Assembly (NCBI GenBank): GCA_022575985.1
Contig: JAKSXM010000263.1
Span: 6,552,001 to 6,616,000, forward strand
Source: Anagrus nilaparvatae
Taxonomy: Eukaryota > Arthropoda > Insecta > Hymenoptera > Mymaridae
DNA length: 64,000 nt
Reading direction: 5' to 3'
Shown one piece after another: positions 43,628-56,128 of this stretch. The position numbers were made by a program, and so were the translations under genes. Under the pieces are notes generated by a model. It was not told where the DNA came from, searched no databases, and saw nothing but the letters and a program-made list of their open reading frames with translations. Position 1 is the first letter of the stretch. The number at the start of each line of letters is the position of its first letter.

Positions 43628-45720
43628 TTTTTTTTTTTTTTTTTTTTTTTTTTTATTTATTGCAATTAACAGCCTTAATAGGCCAATACATAAATATAAA
43701 TTCATAAACATTTTATAAAAAATAAAAATACATTCGTTTAAATAATTTATATAATTAATTTAATTATTTTGACTAGATAAATTTTTTAATTGTTTCCAAT
43801 TACAATGGTACTAGATAAATTTGCAATATTAGAAAATCTATTTTATATACATTAATTAATAATATTTTGAATAAAGTGATTTAATTTTACATTTAAAAGT
43901 TGAGGTATTGATAATTGATTGGATATTGGGGGGAATAGTATTCCAAAGTCTTTTACAACGATTTAAAAAAGAAAAATAACTATAGTCGTAGCGCGAAGAG
44001 TGTTCCAATATCCGCCTAGATTCACGGATTGAATAAGGGATGTCGCGGAAAACAAATTTTTCACTAAGCTGGGGACAATTAATTAAGCCATACAATATCT
44101 TGTGGGTAAACACCATATCCTGAATCCTATGATGAGACTCAAGAGTATGAATATTGAAACGCACCGAGGGTCCATGATAGTCGTGATCAAAATAGTTCAT
44201 TGGTGTTTTAGATTTTTTACACAAGTATTTGATAAATAAATGTTGCACTTGTTCTAATTTGTAAGACAATTTGGATGTATAAGGAGACCAGATTCCAGAA
44301 GCATACGTGAGATTTGGAAAAACATAGGAATTATACAGAACAGTTAAAGCACGTATGTTACTGAATTTACTAGTTCTCCTTTTCATCCAACCCAGAGATT
44401 TTTTGGCTTTAGATACTACATGGTTAATATGTTCGTCAAAATTAAATGTGTTATTAAAAATAACACCCAAATCTTTAAAAGAATTCACACCCTCAATATC
44501 GGTGTTTTGAAGGTATTAATTAAAAACAACAGGAATTTTAGATCGGGAAATCCGAAGAACTTTACACTTTTTTATGTTTAATGGGATGCAATTATCCACA
44601 CTCCATTTTTCAAGGTTTAAGAGATCAAATTGTAGTTTAAGGGCGTCTGACAAGGAAGTAATCTCTTTAACCAACTTACAATCATCAGCATATAAAAGAG
44701 ACAATGAATTAGTAATTTCAGTTGGCAGATCATTAATGTATATAAGAAAAAGCAAAGGTCCAAGATTGCTTCCTTGTGGGACACCAGAGAATTTAAAAAA
44801 TGCCTCTGATAAATGATTATCAATACGCACTCTTTGGGTTCGATCCCGTAAATATGATGCAATCCAGGAGATCCAGTTATCCTGTAACCCAAAGTTACGT
44901 AATTTGCGTATAAATATTTCATGGGAGATTTTGTCAAAGGCCTTTGAGAAGTCCGTGTAGATTACGTCAACTTGACGCTTGGATTCAATTGAGTTTGAGA
45001 CAAAGTCTGAGAATACAGACAAATTAGTAATTACAGAAAGACCCTTGACAAAACCATGTTGATATTTAGTAATTTGATCTATAACAATATCATAAAGTTT
45101 TAAATTAAATATACTTTCAAAAATTTTAGAAAGGGTACAGATTATAGAAATCGGACGATAATTAACGACATTATTCTTATTACCATTTTTAAATACTGGA
45201 GTTATGAATGATTGCTTCCAGATATCAGGAAATACCTGAGTAGAAAGCGATAAGTTAAATATTAGAAGTAGTGGTTCAATTAAAGAATGGACACATTTTT
45301 TATAAATATGTTAGGTATACCATCTGGACCTAGTCCACCACTATCATCTAGTTGTTCAATAGCCCGAACTATGTCATCATAGCTTATTGTTAATGGAGGA
45401 TAAGAATTGGTTTTAGAATTAGTAGTATTTATTAATGGATTGCTATTAGTATCATATACAGAAGAGAAGTATTGGGCAAATAGATTAACAGAATCTTCTG
45501 TGGATTTAGAGTTAAGGTTACCAAAAATCATTTCATTAGGTATGGAATTTAAATGGTCATTACTTTTAAGGAAAGAAAATAGTGCAAATTTTACAAAATG
45601 CAAAAAATAAAATTGCAAAGAAAAAGTTTTTTTCAGAATAATAAAGAATTTCAAATTCTTTTCTTTGGACTGCTGGTTCTTGAAATTATATTTCATTAAA
45701 AAAGTATTCAGGTACATTTG
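43628..45720 (-). pseudogene. LINE-B: non-LTR reverse transcriptase, 5'-truncated
   Basis: Minus-strand Jockey/CR1-like ORF2. From 45717 downward: ...GGLGPDGIPNIFIKN, a frameshift near 45285, VFPDIWKQSFITPVFKNGNK, NYRPISIICTLSKIFE, KYQHGFVKG; then 45022-44516 with VDVIYTDFSKAFDKISHE (catalytic Asp), GVPQGSNLGPLLFLIYINDL, LLYADDCKL (catalytic ADD); one in-frame stop near 44515; then 44488-43856, the thumb and C-terminal region (FKDLGVIFN, LYNSYVFPNLTYASGIW). The 3' UTR ends in a poly-A tail (T-run 43628-43653). The endonuclease and ORF1 are missing. All RT motifs A-D are visible, so it is lightly damaged. Confidence 0.93.
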
Positions 45721-45752
45721 GAAAAATTTTTTAAATTAAATTTTCTTTTTAG

Positions 45753-46140
45753 ACACATCAATACGTAGCACTCATCTTAAATAGGTAATAATAATATAAT
45801 TTTTATTTCTTGATTTTAATTGAATAGTGAATAGTTAAAATTAAAATAATCTTGAGAATAAAAAAAACTTCTCAAAAATGAACAGCTCGTAAAACTAAAG
45901 CGCTCGCGGTGCTGCATGGCACACAGATGAGCTGCAACTCATGCAACTGAAGCTGATGCATTAACAAAGACACAATGTTACTTAGATATATATAATGCAT
46001 GCAATAATCTCTTTTAATTATTTATTAATGTTTTTATTGTATTAAGATTAATTATTTTAATTATTCTGATTAACTGTTTAATTAAAATCAAGAAAATAAA
46101 AATTATATTATTACTATTCAAAATAAGTGTTGATCGGTCT
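45753..46140. mobile_element. ~390-bp MITE-like inverted repeat
   Basis: 45753-45850 (ACATCAATACGTAGCACTCA, ATAATAATATAATTTTTATT, CTTGATTTTAATTGAATAGT) returns inverted at 46045-46138 (AATTAAAATCAAGAAAATAA, AATTATATTATTACTATTC, AAGTGTTGATCGG). The centre (45900-45960) is GC-richer with GCTGCATGGC and GATGAGCTGCAACTCATGC. Noncoding. Confidence 0.6.
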
Positions 46141-47560
46141 CAAATTCAAACATAAGAAAATTAAAAAAATTAATCATGGTTTAGAAGAGAAAAACTTTCA
46201 ATAATTTTATTTTATCATAAATTTGATATAATTCTACAAACTAAAATTTTTTATCCCTTATAACTACTCTTTATACATAACTATTTTTCAGGTTTAAATT
46301 CAGCGTGAAAAATACAAATAAGTTTCAGGAATTTAAGAAACTGGCAAGTATTGGCTGAATAATAGGGTAAGAAACACTTGTTTTAAGTAATTCTACCCTC
46401 TGAAGACCGTTTCTGAAAGTTTAAAAATAAACATAAAAAAAATAATTCAGTTTTTGGTCTAAAACCCTTTATTACTTTTAATAAAATATAAGGATACTAT
46501 TTATTTTTAAATCTAAATAATTTATTCGATATATTTAGCTAACAGTTTCTTGTTTTATACGTACGTACGTACTGACGAGCCTCACACTATTTAGCCAGAG
46601 GAGAAATATCCAAACAATTGTTAACTCAATTTTTCGAAGAAATTATTCAGATTTAAATATACAAATGAGCAAAAAAATTCAATTATTACTATTCATTTTT
46701 GCCAGTACTTTTGCGATATCGTCTTATTTTTTTGTTTTTTGATAATTTTTTTGAAAAATTATTTATTTTGAATCTGTAGCGAATATTTCCGAACACAGTA
46801 AGCAAACCGCTGACGACGCACAATAAAATAATGCATAGTATAGTGCAGGTGGTGCTTCATCAATATGCAATCTTTTACAATTTTATCATTTTTATAATTT
46901 TCTGATAAATAACAAAAGATTATATAATCAAATAAATCGTTGAATGTTTTAATAATTATTTGTTTTTATTTGTACTATTTCCCACATAGTGTGAAAACAC
47001 ACCTTTATTAACTAAAATACTTCTTAATGGTTGCATTTTTTTTTGTCTACTCAAAAACTTTTAAATGCAACCCTAAAATTTAAAATCGGTGGATTCAAAC
47101 CAGAGATATTTTGATTTTACTGGCGGCTGTTTTTGAAAAATGCGTTTTTTTCACATTTTTCGCCACCTGGAATTTTTTCATAAGTGCTTTAAAATGCCTG
47201 AAACTAGGAAAATAAATTCAATATATGTACTACAAATTTCATAAAAAATTTCTTTGCTTATTTGCCTTTAAACACCTTCTATGACGCATCCAAATTTGTC
47301 TTTCCATTTTTCGGATTTTTCCATTTTCCGGGTTTTTCTGTAATTTTATGAAACTTCTGACTCGATATTTGGATTCCTCGGCAAATTTTACTATAGAAAT
47401 ATTTATATTTAATATTTGAAATTCATAATTAATTTTAATTTTAAATAAAATTTTAATTAAAATTAATTATGTGGTATACCCAAGTCACTTTAAAAATTCT
47501 TTAAAAATTAAAATTAAATTTTACCTATTTTCCGTCTAGCGACTTCGTTATTTGTCATTT
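46141..47560. other. Noncoding AT-rich stretch
   Basis: No gene seen. A tetranucleotide run ACGTACGTACGTAC at about 46560 and an AATTTTAATTAAAATTAA-type inverted run near 47410-47470. Confidence 0.5.
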
Positions 47561-47596
47561 ACGACATGTTTTGGAACTTATGCTCCATCATTAGGT
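47561..47596 (-). ncRNA. Hammerhead-ribozyme-like motif, PLE-C (degenerate)
   Basis: Minus strand: CTAATGA (one change from CUGAUGA, at the invariant G5), a single T, stem II GGAGC/GTTCC with loop ATAA, AAAA (G12 replaced), self-complementary helix III segment ACATGT, then C17. Stem I is only about 2 bp. Sits ~250 bp downstream of the PLE-C stop. Probably inactive. Confidence 0.5.
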
Positions 47597-47846
47597 TTTC
47601 AAATTATTGAAAAATTTTATTGGGATGTTGTCAAAATTATTAAAATTATATTTGTGCACTATTTTTATTTGATGTAATTATTAACACTATCACTTATTTT
47701 TATTACATTACATTTTATTTGTGAGGTGCGCACCGTTGTAATGCCGATTGTATACTAAATATTGTTAAATTTAAATTTAAATTTTAAGAGAGATTTGTTG
47801 TTATGTTATTATTTATATTATTATTTTAATTCCAGTTTTATTATTA

Positions 47847-48190
47847 TTATATTTCATTTAATTTAATGGCTGTATTATATATGATGTTATTTTTAAATTT
47901 CAACTGTTCATTTAATAAATTTTCATTGTTTTTAAATGCCTTATAGATTTCATATTCTTCTAGTGTATCCATAATATTACCTTTTTTATATATATGCAAT
48001 GCCTTTAGATTTTCATGATTTTTTGAATAATTTGTTGTGATGACGTTTTGATTTGGTCCAGGTAAATGTTCTTTAAATCTTTTGGCAAAAGCGTGTCCTG
48101 TTTGTCCAATATATGCACAATCACAATCACTACATTCAATTTTATATATTCCACTTTTGGATTTTAATTCAGTTCGTTTTGTTTGACAAC
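47847..48190 (-). pseudogene. PLE-C: C-terminal GIY-YIG endonuclease domain
   Basis: KSGIYKIECSDCDCAYIGQT is the GIY...YIG core with the PLE-type C-x2-C. GHAFAKRFKEHL has the Arg and the EH motif. The end ALHIYKKGNIMDTLEEYEIY then KAFKN matches PLE-E (60612-60690), so PLE-C and PLE-E are related lineages. RT is absent: upstream of about 48190 the sequence is unrelated. The first ~15 residues of the open frame are chance. Confidence 0.88.
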
Positions 48191-49126
48191 ACGTTTGGAA
48201 ACACAAATTAATCAATATAAACATGATAAAATCCAAGGTAAAAATTCTCTAATGCAAATAAAAGCACATTTAGTTTTTAAATCAGGATTAAATTGCAGTA
48301 ATATTACACCTGACTCAAAAGCTTCTCATCCAGTATTCGATAGAATTGTTAATGTAAAAAAAAGTTATTGTGTGCCATTTGGTTAAAAAAAGCCAGAATT
48401 ATAGTAATTCAAAAAAGTGAAAATATCTTAGAAAAGATGTTTAAAGTATTGTTTCAAACATTTTTCTGGTAAAAACATTGCATTTTTATTACTTACAAAG
48501 ATAAACTTATCTGCATGTATTTTTTTATAGGCGCACTAGTAATTAAAGGATTTTCACCTTACAGAGGCTAAGCTTGACATTTTTTATAAACATAAGTTAT
48601 GACCTTCGAGTTGAAAATAAAAATATGAATAAATCAAGTATCGTTGCTAGTTTCTTGGCGTAATAAGCTTAATACAAAAACAATAGTAAACCTTGTAGAA
48701 ACAAAAAATACAAAAAATTCACCAACATTCTTGCATGAATAAAAAGAAAATTAGATACCACCAAATTTGCAACCCTTTTTAAAATGAAATAAAAATTATT
48801 ATGCAAATCAACAAAAAGTTTCTCAAAATAATGGTTTGTATATTTTTTAAGAAAGATTTTTCAAAATAATCCACTGTTTTTATTTTGTTCTAGATAGATA
48901 GTAGAAAATTCTCCAAAATCAACTTTACTACAAATTCAAGAGAGACACAATCTAACAGCATCCAGTACTGTCCAGTACACACACACACACACACACAAAA
49001 ATGTACTATCCTTAAGATAGTATATATCTACATAAGAGAAGAACCATATGAATTTATGAAAAGAAAAGAACAGCTAATTATTTTATACAAAAAGAATTAT
49101 TGAATAAGAAAAAGTATTATATATAG
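48191..49126. other. Noncoding stretch
   Basis: No gene seen; a (CA)n run at 48976-48998. Confidence 0.5.
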
Positions 49127-49450
49127 CTATGGAAGTTTTGTAGCAACATAATTCATTAAATTTTTATAATTACTGTTAAGGTATCTGGTACCTTTTTTGT
49201 CATTTATGGAAAATTTGTGAATTTGGATATGTAAACTTTCAGAAGTACTTCTCTTGTATAAATTTGGTTCACGATCCAAAATAGATACCTTATTTAAGTC
49301 AAAGTCATGGCTATTTATACAATGATTAGGAACCACTTTATTAGTTTTATTATCTATATCAGTTTGATGTTCTCCTATTCTATAATGTAAAGCTCTTTTA
49401 GAATCTCCTGTGTAGATTTACCATTACAAATATTACATTTAAATAATTTT
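49127..49450 (-). pseudogene. PLE-D: GIY-YIG endonuclease remnant
   Basis: Upstream of the frame that starts at 49336, the same reading frame gives YTGDSKRALHYRIGEHQTDI preceded by KCNICNG, i.e. C-x2-C, a mutated YIG (YTG) and R-x-G-E-H. The 49127-49336 part has LDREPNLYKRSTSESLHIQI and KKGTRYLNSNY, the classical PLE end. It resembles neither PLE-A nor PLE-C closely, so it is another lineage. A slip lies near 49418. No RT remains. Confidence 0.8.
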
Positions 49451-51150
49451 ATTATTTAAATTTTACAATATAAACTTAAACACTATCACATTCTTTTCTT
49501 AACAAATTTTTACTGTCTCTAAATATAATTCTAAATTCACCATTGTAATTTTTATAAATTAAAGTGCTTAAGATTTCATCTTTGACTGCCATTTTCGATG
49601 ATAATAGGAACAGTTCCGAAATCACCCACTGTAATTCAATTGGTCTCCATATTCTATATTATAAATTTTTCCGAAATCTACTTTAAATATAAACAGCTAC
49701 TAATATTATAAAACGCCAACCTCGTGTTGAATATTTTAGGATAAAAATTCACACGCGTGCCGGTTAATTTAAATTTCACTGCTTCTCAATTCACAAAATC
49801 TTTTTCTCATTTAATTTATGTAATAATCTTCAAATCTATGTCGTCAAGCACACAATTTTTAAATGGTTCGATTTCACAATTAACACAAAATCCTAAACAG
49901 TTCTTTATATAAAGTAATTTAAAATAATAGAACCTTTAACTAATAGTCGGCGGCTCGTATCAAACGTGACCTATTTTTAGAATATCGGTCTCGCTGGTCA
50001 CTTGAACCCGTGTTGTCCATCGGCTTCTCTCCCTTCTCCTCTTCTTATCACCTATATTATTAATCAAAATAGAATTTAATTTACAAAAATCTGGCGGCTT
50101 TTCATAGAACTTAAATATTTTATTTAAATTAAAAGAAACGTTTTTTAAGCAATTGTAGCAACGTTTCAAAGTGAAACGGCAGTAAACAGCGCACGTACTC
50201 CAATCTTAAAATGGAGCCTCTACTTGCACGAGAAAATACACACATTAATTTATAAAGTTACTCCGCGTTGAAAAGAGAGAGACACATATATAGAAACTAT
50301 ATATTTTAATAAACTACATATTAGAAAAGAATCAAGCTTAATATGGCGCATAGTGCGGCAAAATAGACAAAAATTGCTCTCCCAAACACATTTTATTCTT
50401 TTGATTTCATTTTGCGGCAAATTACTCGTAAAGTGGTAAAGATTTGTGAGTTGCTGCAACTTTTTTGAAATTTAACTTTTATTTACTTTAAACGCATTTC
50501 AGATAAAAAACTTAAACTTGGAAAAAATTAAAAAAAATTTAAAAAAATTATTAAGAAATTAAAATATGAATGTGTATGACCTTAATTATTTTTACTTAAA
50601 ATATAATATTTTAGTCAATAAAAATTTAAAAATAAAAGTGATAATGTAAATATTAATTTATTATCAAAAAACCTGAAAGAAAATAGAGCAGCAAAGATAA
50701 TTTAGGTAACCGTTCACTGAAAGTAATCACCGGCCACCTTACTCCCGTAGCCAGTTCAATACTTGCGTACTACGGCTGGTTTACAGTGATTTTCACTACC
50801 AGGGTTATTATATGGTATTTGGTATAATTTGTTTTTAACTAATCTATTTCAATCATATTTCATCACATCTTTTACAAAATTAGAATATAAGCTTGAAAAA
50901 TTTTAGTTTGAAATTTCATGTTTCTTTCTATCATCATTTTAACGCTTTATTAATTTAGTTTTCTACATTTACTTGATGTTTTATTTATTTTATAGTAGTA
51001 TTCAGTATATTAATTTTTTTTCGTAAATTTTTTGTATCCCAAAATGTATATTTTATCGATGGCTCTACTTTGCATTCGGTAGTTACCTGGTCATTGATTA
51101 AAAATATTCAATATTTATTAATGTACGAAATGTTCTAAAATTTATTTTTT
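49451..51150. other. Noncoding stretch
   Basis: No gene recognised. A 38-codon minus frame near 49595-49478 (MAVKDEILSTLIYKNYNGEF) has no match I know. A small CCGTAG/CTACGG hairpin lies at about 50747-50782. Confidence 0.4.
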
Positions 51151-51154
51151 TTAA

Positions 51155-51630
51155 GGGAGTTGACGCGTGGAGGAAAGAAGATATATTTTTTTTCGGACTT
51201 CTTTCTTCCTCTCACGAGTTTCGTATAAGAAATTCCAAAATGTTTTTGTTTATATTTCTGTAAATAAACTCCTAAGAACTCTGAAATTTTTTCAGTGTGT
51301 TTTTATAATAATAAATTATATTTTAACCAAATATTATCAAAATCTGTTTTGTAAATTTTGTACAATACGTACTTATTTATATTACATACTTATTCACCGT
51401 AAGAGATTTTAAGAGCTCCAAACAAAAAATTTACAAAACAGATTTTGATAATATTTAGTTAAAATATAATTTATTATTATAAAAACACACTGAAAAAATT
51501 TCAGAGTTCTTAGGAGTTTATTTACAGAAATATAAACAATAACATTTTGGAATTTCTTATATGAAACTCGTGAGAGGAAGAAAGAAGTCCGAAAAAAAAT
51601 ATATCTTCTTTCCTCCACGCGTCAACTCCC
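51155..51630. mobile_element. 476-bp snapback MITE flanked by TTAA
   Basis: GGGAGTTGACGCGTGGAGGA... (51155) and its inverted end ...TCCTCCACGCGTCAACTCCC (51630) with near-perfect arms of ~205 bp and a ~67-bp loop (about 51360-51426). TTAA lies on both sides (51151-51154, 51631-51634), the duplication used by piggyBac and Kolobok elements. The two mirrored frames in the arms are not genes. Confidence 0.88.
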
Positions 51631-51634
51631 TTAA

Positions 51635-51993
51635 AGTATCTTTGTGTTATTCATTTCTAATATAATTTTCTCGCAGTCTAAAAACGTTAAACTTCAAGAC
51701 CCAAGTAAGTTTTTGAAAGCAATTTTTAAAATTTCTAAAGAAAATACACAAAGTTACAACTACCACCATTGGAAAATAAACATCAAATATTTCCTCAAAT
51801 ATTTTTTTGATACATAAAAAATATAGTTTAAATTTAGTACACGTGCAAAAAAAATTACTTAAACATTTTTCAGGGGCGAGTGCAGAGCCTGGTGCAGAGC
51901 CTGGTGCAGAGGTTTTATGGCTAAAAACACTCATATTTTTATATTTTATAAAAAAAATATACATAATTTATCCAAACTTATTTAAAATAATTA
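51635..51993. other. Noncoding stretch before LINE-C
   Basis: Contains a short tandem of GCAGAGCCTGGT (51881-51912, about 2.5 units). No gene. Confidence 0.5.
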
Positions 51994-52107
51994 TACAGTG
52001 TGATAGAGATGACAGACGTGCGAGTTATAACCCTAAAATACCGCCCGATTATTTCGTTTTTATATTTCTATTTTAAATAATTTCTCATTAAATTCTAATT
52101 ATACAAA

Positions 52108-53077
52108 ATGTCTCAAGACAAAGAACAAACTACCGGAGAAATAAAGGATATGTTTTCGGAAATTTTAGACACGGTTAAAAGAAATGGTCAGGTGTTTAAA
52201 GCCGTAAAAAACGAAGTGAACGTAAATAAAAATGAAATCAAAGAAGCCAACAAAGAAATAAATACACTAAAAAATGAAGTTAATAGATTAAAAAACATTG
52301 CTAGGTCAAAAATATTGTAATCTTTGGCTTGGAAGACTCAAAAAACGTGAATGATAACCTAAAAAGTGAAATTAACAAAATTTTAGATTGCTTCCACGTG
52401 TCTATGGAACAAGTTGACTTTTATAAGAGAATTGGGAAAAAAAAAGTAACAGGTTGGTGATTTTAGCATTAACATCGCGAGAAGTAAAAAGTAAATTTTT
52501 TGATAATTTTGAATTGCTTAAGTCAAAAGGGCTGAGCATTGCTAACGATATGACAAAAGAAGAAAGAGAAAATTATAAAAAACTAAAAGCAATCAAAATA
52601 GAGTTGATCAATTACGGAATACAAAATAAAATAACAAAAGGAAAAATAATAATTAATAAGGATGAGTACGAGATTGAAGAAGCATTAAAATTTTTAGAAG
52701 AAATAAAAAAAGAAGAAACAATTAATTTTGAGCAGAATGATAGGGGATATACAAGTGATACCCCATGTGACATTTCAGATATCCCAAATACATTTACAGA
52801 AAGAAACAAAGTAGAATTAAATGAAAAATTAAAAAATAATTTACAGAAAAATAAAACAAATGATGCTGGTTACATGAGTGACAGTTCAAATGTTTCCACT
52901 GCATCTCAGAAGAGAGATAGACAAGAGTCAAAATCACCGGAAGATTGCAAAGAAAAAAAAATGGTAAAAAGATATAATTCATATAATTCATATAACAAGG
53001 TCACAAAAAATAATCAAAAAGATATATCACAATATTGTTCAAAAAATAATAATAATCAACCAAAAACAACAGTTTGA
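52108..53077 (+). pseudogene. LINE-C ORF1 protein
   Basis: Same protein as LINE-A ORF1, less damaged. Residues 1-70 are coiled-coil-like (KNEVNVNKNEIKEANKE). After a shift at 52320 come NIVIFGLEDSKNVNDNLKSE and FYKRIGKK. From 52454 the ORF1 C-terminal domain (ALTSREVKSKFFDNFELLKS, NDMTKEERENYKKLKAI) and a Ser/Asn/Lys-rich tail with two YNS repeats, ending at 53077. A likely RNA-binding chaperone of LINE particles. Two frameshifts inactivate it. Confidence 0.87.
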
Positions 53078-53099
53078 CAAACAACAAACCCCCCCTCTT

Positions 53100-54872
53100 C
53101 CCCGCTACGTTTTATATTTTGGAATATATCAGGAATAAAAAACCTGAACAATATTTAAGAAAAAATTAGAGAAAGTGATATTTTATGCTTATGTGAAACA
53201 TGGCATAAGACATTTCTTAACCTGAATCTGTCTGGGTACCATGAAATTTTTAATCAAGCGGGAAACAAAACAGCCGCGAGGAGGAGAGCTAGTGGCGGCC
53301 TAGTAATAGCATTGAATAATATAATATATAAAAATACAAAAGTTCCAGGTGAGAGACAAGAATTTATAATTATAAAAACTATGGTCAGTGATATTATTGT
53401 TATAATAGGGTTAGTATACATTAACCAAAAAAAAGACACTAAAGAAATATTCAATTTAATAGAAGAAGAACTAGTCAAAATAAATAACAAATACACCAAT
53501 TGCAAAATATTTATTGGTGGTGATTTTAATGCCAGGATCGCCGATAAAGGAGAAATCGATGAAGAACAATTACCAGATCATAACTCGATATTCTCAAAAA
53601 AAACAGAAATTAAAGATACTATAATAGATGGAAGAGGGCGTGACCTCATTGATTTCGCAGACAAAAACTGACTGTACAAAACAAATGGAAGATTTCCAAG
53701 AGACACTCCGGCCGGCTACACATCAGTTAATACTAAGGGCAAATCAGTAATAGATTTAGTCTTATGTAATGCAGAAGCACTTTTTAATGTAATATACGTT
53801 GAAGTACTTGATATTTTAAATAAATCCGATCATTTCCCGGTTACATTAAAAGTGAATTTTAAAGATAATTTTAATGACTATTTAATAAAAAAAGAAAAAA
53901 TTAAATGGAGAGACAACAAAAAAATAGATTATTACAACTATATGCTATATTCCGATGATGTATCGAGGGTAAATATGGATATAAATGAAAGACAGGTAAT
54001 GTAACTAATGCAATCAAATGCGCCGCGAAAAACCTAAATATGATTTTACCTGAAAAAAAGGTCTGTAGTAATTTCTATGTTAAAAATCCTTGGTTTGACA
54101 TAGAGTGCTTGGATGCTAAAAAATATATGGGGTGCTTCTAAATTACTAAAAGAAAACGAATATCCATGTGATCCAGTAAAAGTTTTCAATACAGAAAAAT
54201 TTAATTACTTTAAACTTCTTGATTTAAAAAAAAATGAATTTCTAACAAATCTAGCTGCAGAAATTTCGAAAACTAACGAGTCACAAAAATTTTGGTTATT
54301 TATAAACTCTTTTAGATACATAAAAAAAATACAAAATGAGAAGATTGACTTGAGAACATGGACAACCTACTTTAAAGAAATGTATGAACCTGAAATAAAT
54401 AGGAAAGAGAATGAAATATTGAATATGAACGCTGATCCAATCCTGGACGCAGAAATAACTCTAAATGAAATTTACATTGCTTTAAAAAAATGTAAGATAA
54501 CAAAGCTCCAGGATCGGATGAAATAACATTCGAGTTCTTAAGAAACTTATCTGAAAATTGGCTACTATATATCAATGTACTTTTTAATAAAATAATGAAA
54601 GAGAAAACTATTCCTAAAATCACACCTAAAGTCACAAAAATGCTTAGCAAAAAAGGTGACATATCACTACCTGAAAATTACCGCCCTATATCTCTAGTAA
54701 ATACCTTATTGAAACTATTCACCATGGTTCTGTTCATACGACTTAACTATTGGACAGAATCAAAGAAGATTATTCCTGAGTGGCAGGCGGGCTTCAGGGA
54801 AAAAAGGAGCACTCTTGATAATATTTTTATATTAAACTCTTTAATCAATTTTCGTCTTAAAGAAAAAGGAAA
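53100..54872 (+). pseudogene. LINE-C ORF2: APE endonuclease and N-terminal RT
   Basis: FWNISGIKNLNNI, stop, SDILCLCETWHKTF, then 53312-53671 with FIGGDFNARI (catalytic D/N of APE nucleases) and GRGRDLIDFAD; after a stop at 53669 the frame goes on with KSVIDLVLCNAEALFNVIYV and KSDHFPVTLKV (final catalytic His). 54113-54526 is the linker. After a slip near 54505, APGSDEITFEFL starts the RT, and 54595-54882 has LPENYRPISLVNTLLKLF and WQAGFREKRSTLDN. The RT is cut at 54872 by the LTR, before the catalytic ADD box. Confidence 0.9.
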
Positions 54873-55161
54873 TGTTAAATAATGCACTATATTAAATATT
54901 AATAATATAATAATTATATAAGTTTAGTAGTATGCGTGTATTTGTAGTATACATGCGTGTGTGCACGGAAAGTAAGCGCGAGCCTTGAGAAGCGGCGCAC
55001 AGTGCCCAGTCTTAGATCAACTATTATAGTAGTCACATCTCATTTAAATAAATCATATATTTTTGTGCTACTAATTAATTAGTTATATTTTATTTATTTT
55101 CATCACCTAAATTCTATTAGTTAATAAGTTACTATATTAAAATACAGTCCACTCATCAACA
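54873..55161 (+). repeat. BEL/Pao LTR inside LINE-C (289 bp, no matching target duplication)
   Basis: Same LTR as 11870 and 36326. The left flank is GGAAA, the right flank ATAGG, so it is not a simple solo LTR left by an insertion here. The right flank ATAGGGTTAGTATATATTAA is the LINE-A flank beyond the 3' LTR. At the left joint LINE coding AAATGTTAAA overlaps LTR start TGTTAAA, a possible microhomology. Confidence 0.9.
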
Positions 55162-56128
55162 ATAGGGTTAGTATATATTAACAGCAAGGAAGTTTATATC
55201 AAAAGGATACAAAGCGATATACCCCACTATTAATATTTTAAATAGACTACAAAGTACAAACAGCAATACCTGTAAAAAACTATTTAATGCACTAGTCTCA
55301 TCTACGGTACTTTATGCAGCTCCAGTTTGGAGCCCTAGACACCTACCAGAACTGGAAAAAGTCCAATAGACATAATTTAAAAAACTCCTCTCGTCACCCT
55401 GCAATACACCTGGTTATTCAATAAGACTTGAACTGAATATAAAAAACATAGAACTAGTATGCATTAAATTAATTCTCAACTTTACCCAGAGAATTTTGGA
55501 GATGGAGGATGATAGATATCCTAAAATTTGCTTTAACAGACTAAAAAAACTAGCAGAATATGATAACGCATCTCCAAAATTTAACTAGTTCGTACAAATA
55601 AATGAATACTATTTCAAAAAAATAGATGAAAGCCACTTTTGGTCAAATTTAACTTTAGAAAAATTGGTACTTGAAAAAAATAATTTAATAACTAAAATGA
55701 GTAGCTTTCTAGAAAAAAATGACCAAGAGGGTTGCGAAAATTCTAGTTCACTTGAACTCTATCCTAATATATATAATATAGAAAAGAAAACAAATTATCT
55801 CGATTTAAGACTTCCAGCATATTATAAGAAAATTATTGCACAGTTAAGAATGTACAATTTATATATAGCGAGAATTCTATTAAGAAATATGACATTAAAA
55901 ACAAGCGATGAACATTGCAACTGTTGTAACGAAAGAAATGATTTAATACATATGATAGTCTATTGTTCACGTTTTCGACACCAAAGACAAAAACTGTTGC
56001 CTGAATTAAATCAAGAAGTCAAATTAACCTCAGAATTCTTAAATCTATTAAATAATCTAAATGAAGCAAAAACAAGTCAAATTGTCATCTTGATCCATAT
56101 CATTGCAGCAGAAAATAGTATAGATTAA
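55162..56128 (+). pseudogene. LINE-C ORF2 C-terminus
   Basis: Same sequence as LINE-A 36615-37580, about 98% identical, including the same internal deletion that joins endonuclease codons IGLVYIN to the post-RT region. Contains LYAAPVWSPRHLPELEKVQ and, from 55664 to 56128, the 154-residue C-terminus with CNCCNERNDLIHMIVYC and the terminal HIIAAENSID. The LINE-A copy of the last part has an extra stop. Confidence 0.88.

Noticed and set aside
49960..50169. 69-codon frame with RRRERSRWTTR
   Set aside because: No motif, no splice or promoter support; composition similar to chance frames.
51167..51618. Two opposite frames with nearly the same protein
   Set aside because: They are the arms of a snapback MITE, not duplicated genes.
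54873..55161. Ordinary solo LTR from an independent insertion
   Set aside because: Flanking pentamers differ and the right flank is the LINE-A junction; treated as a mosaic instead.
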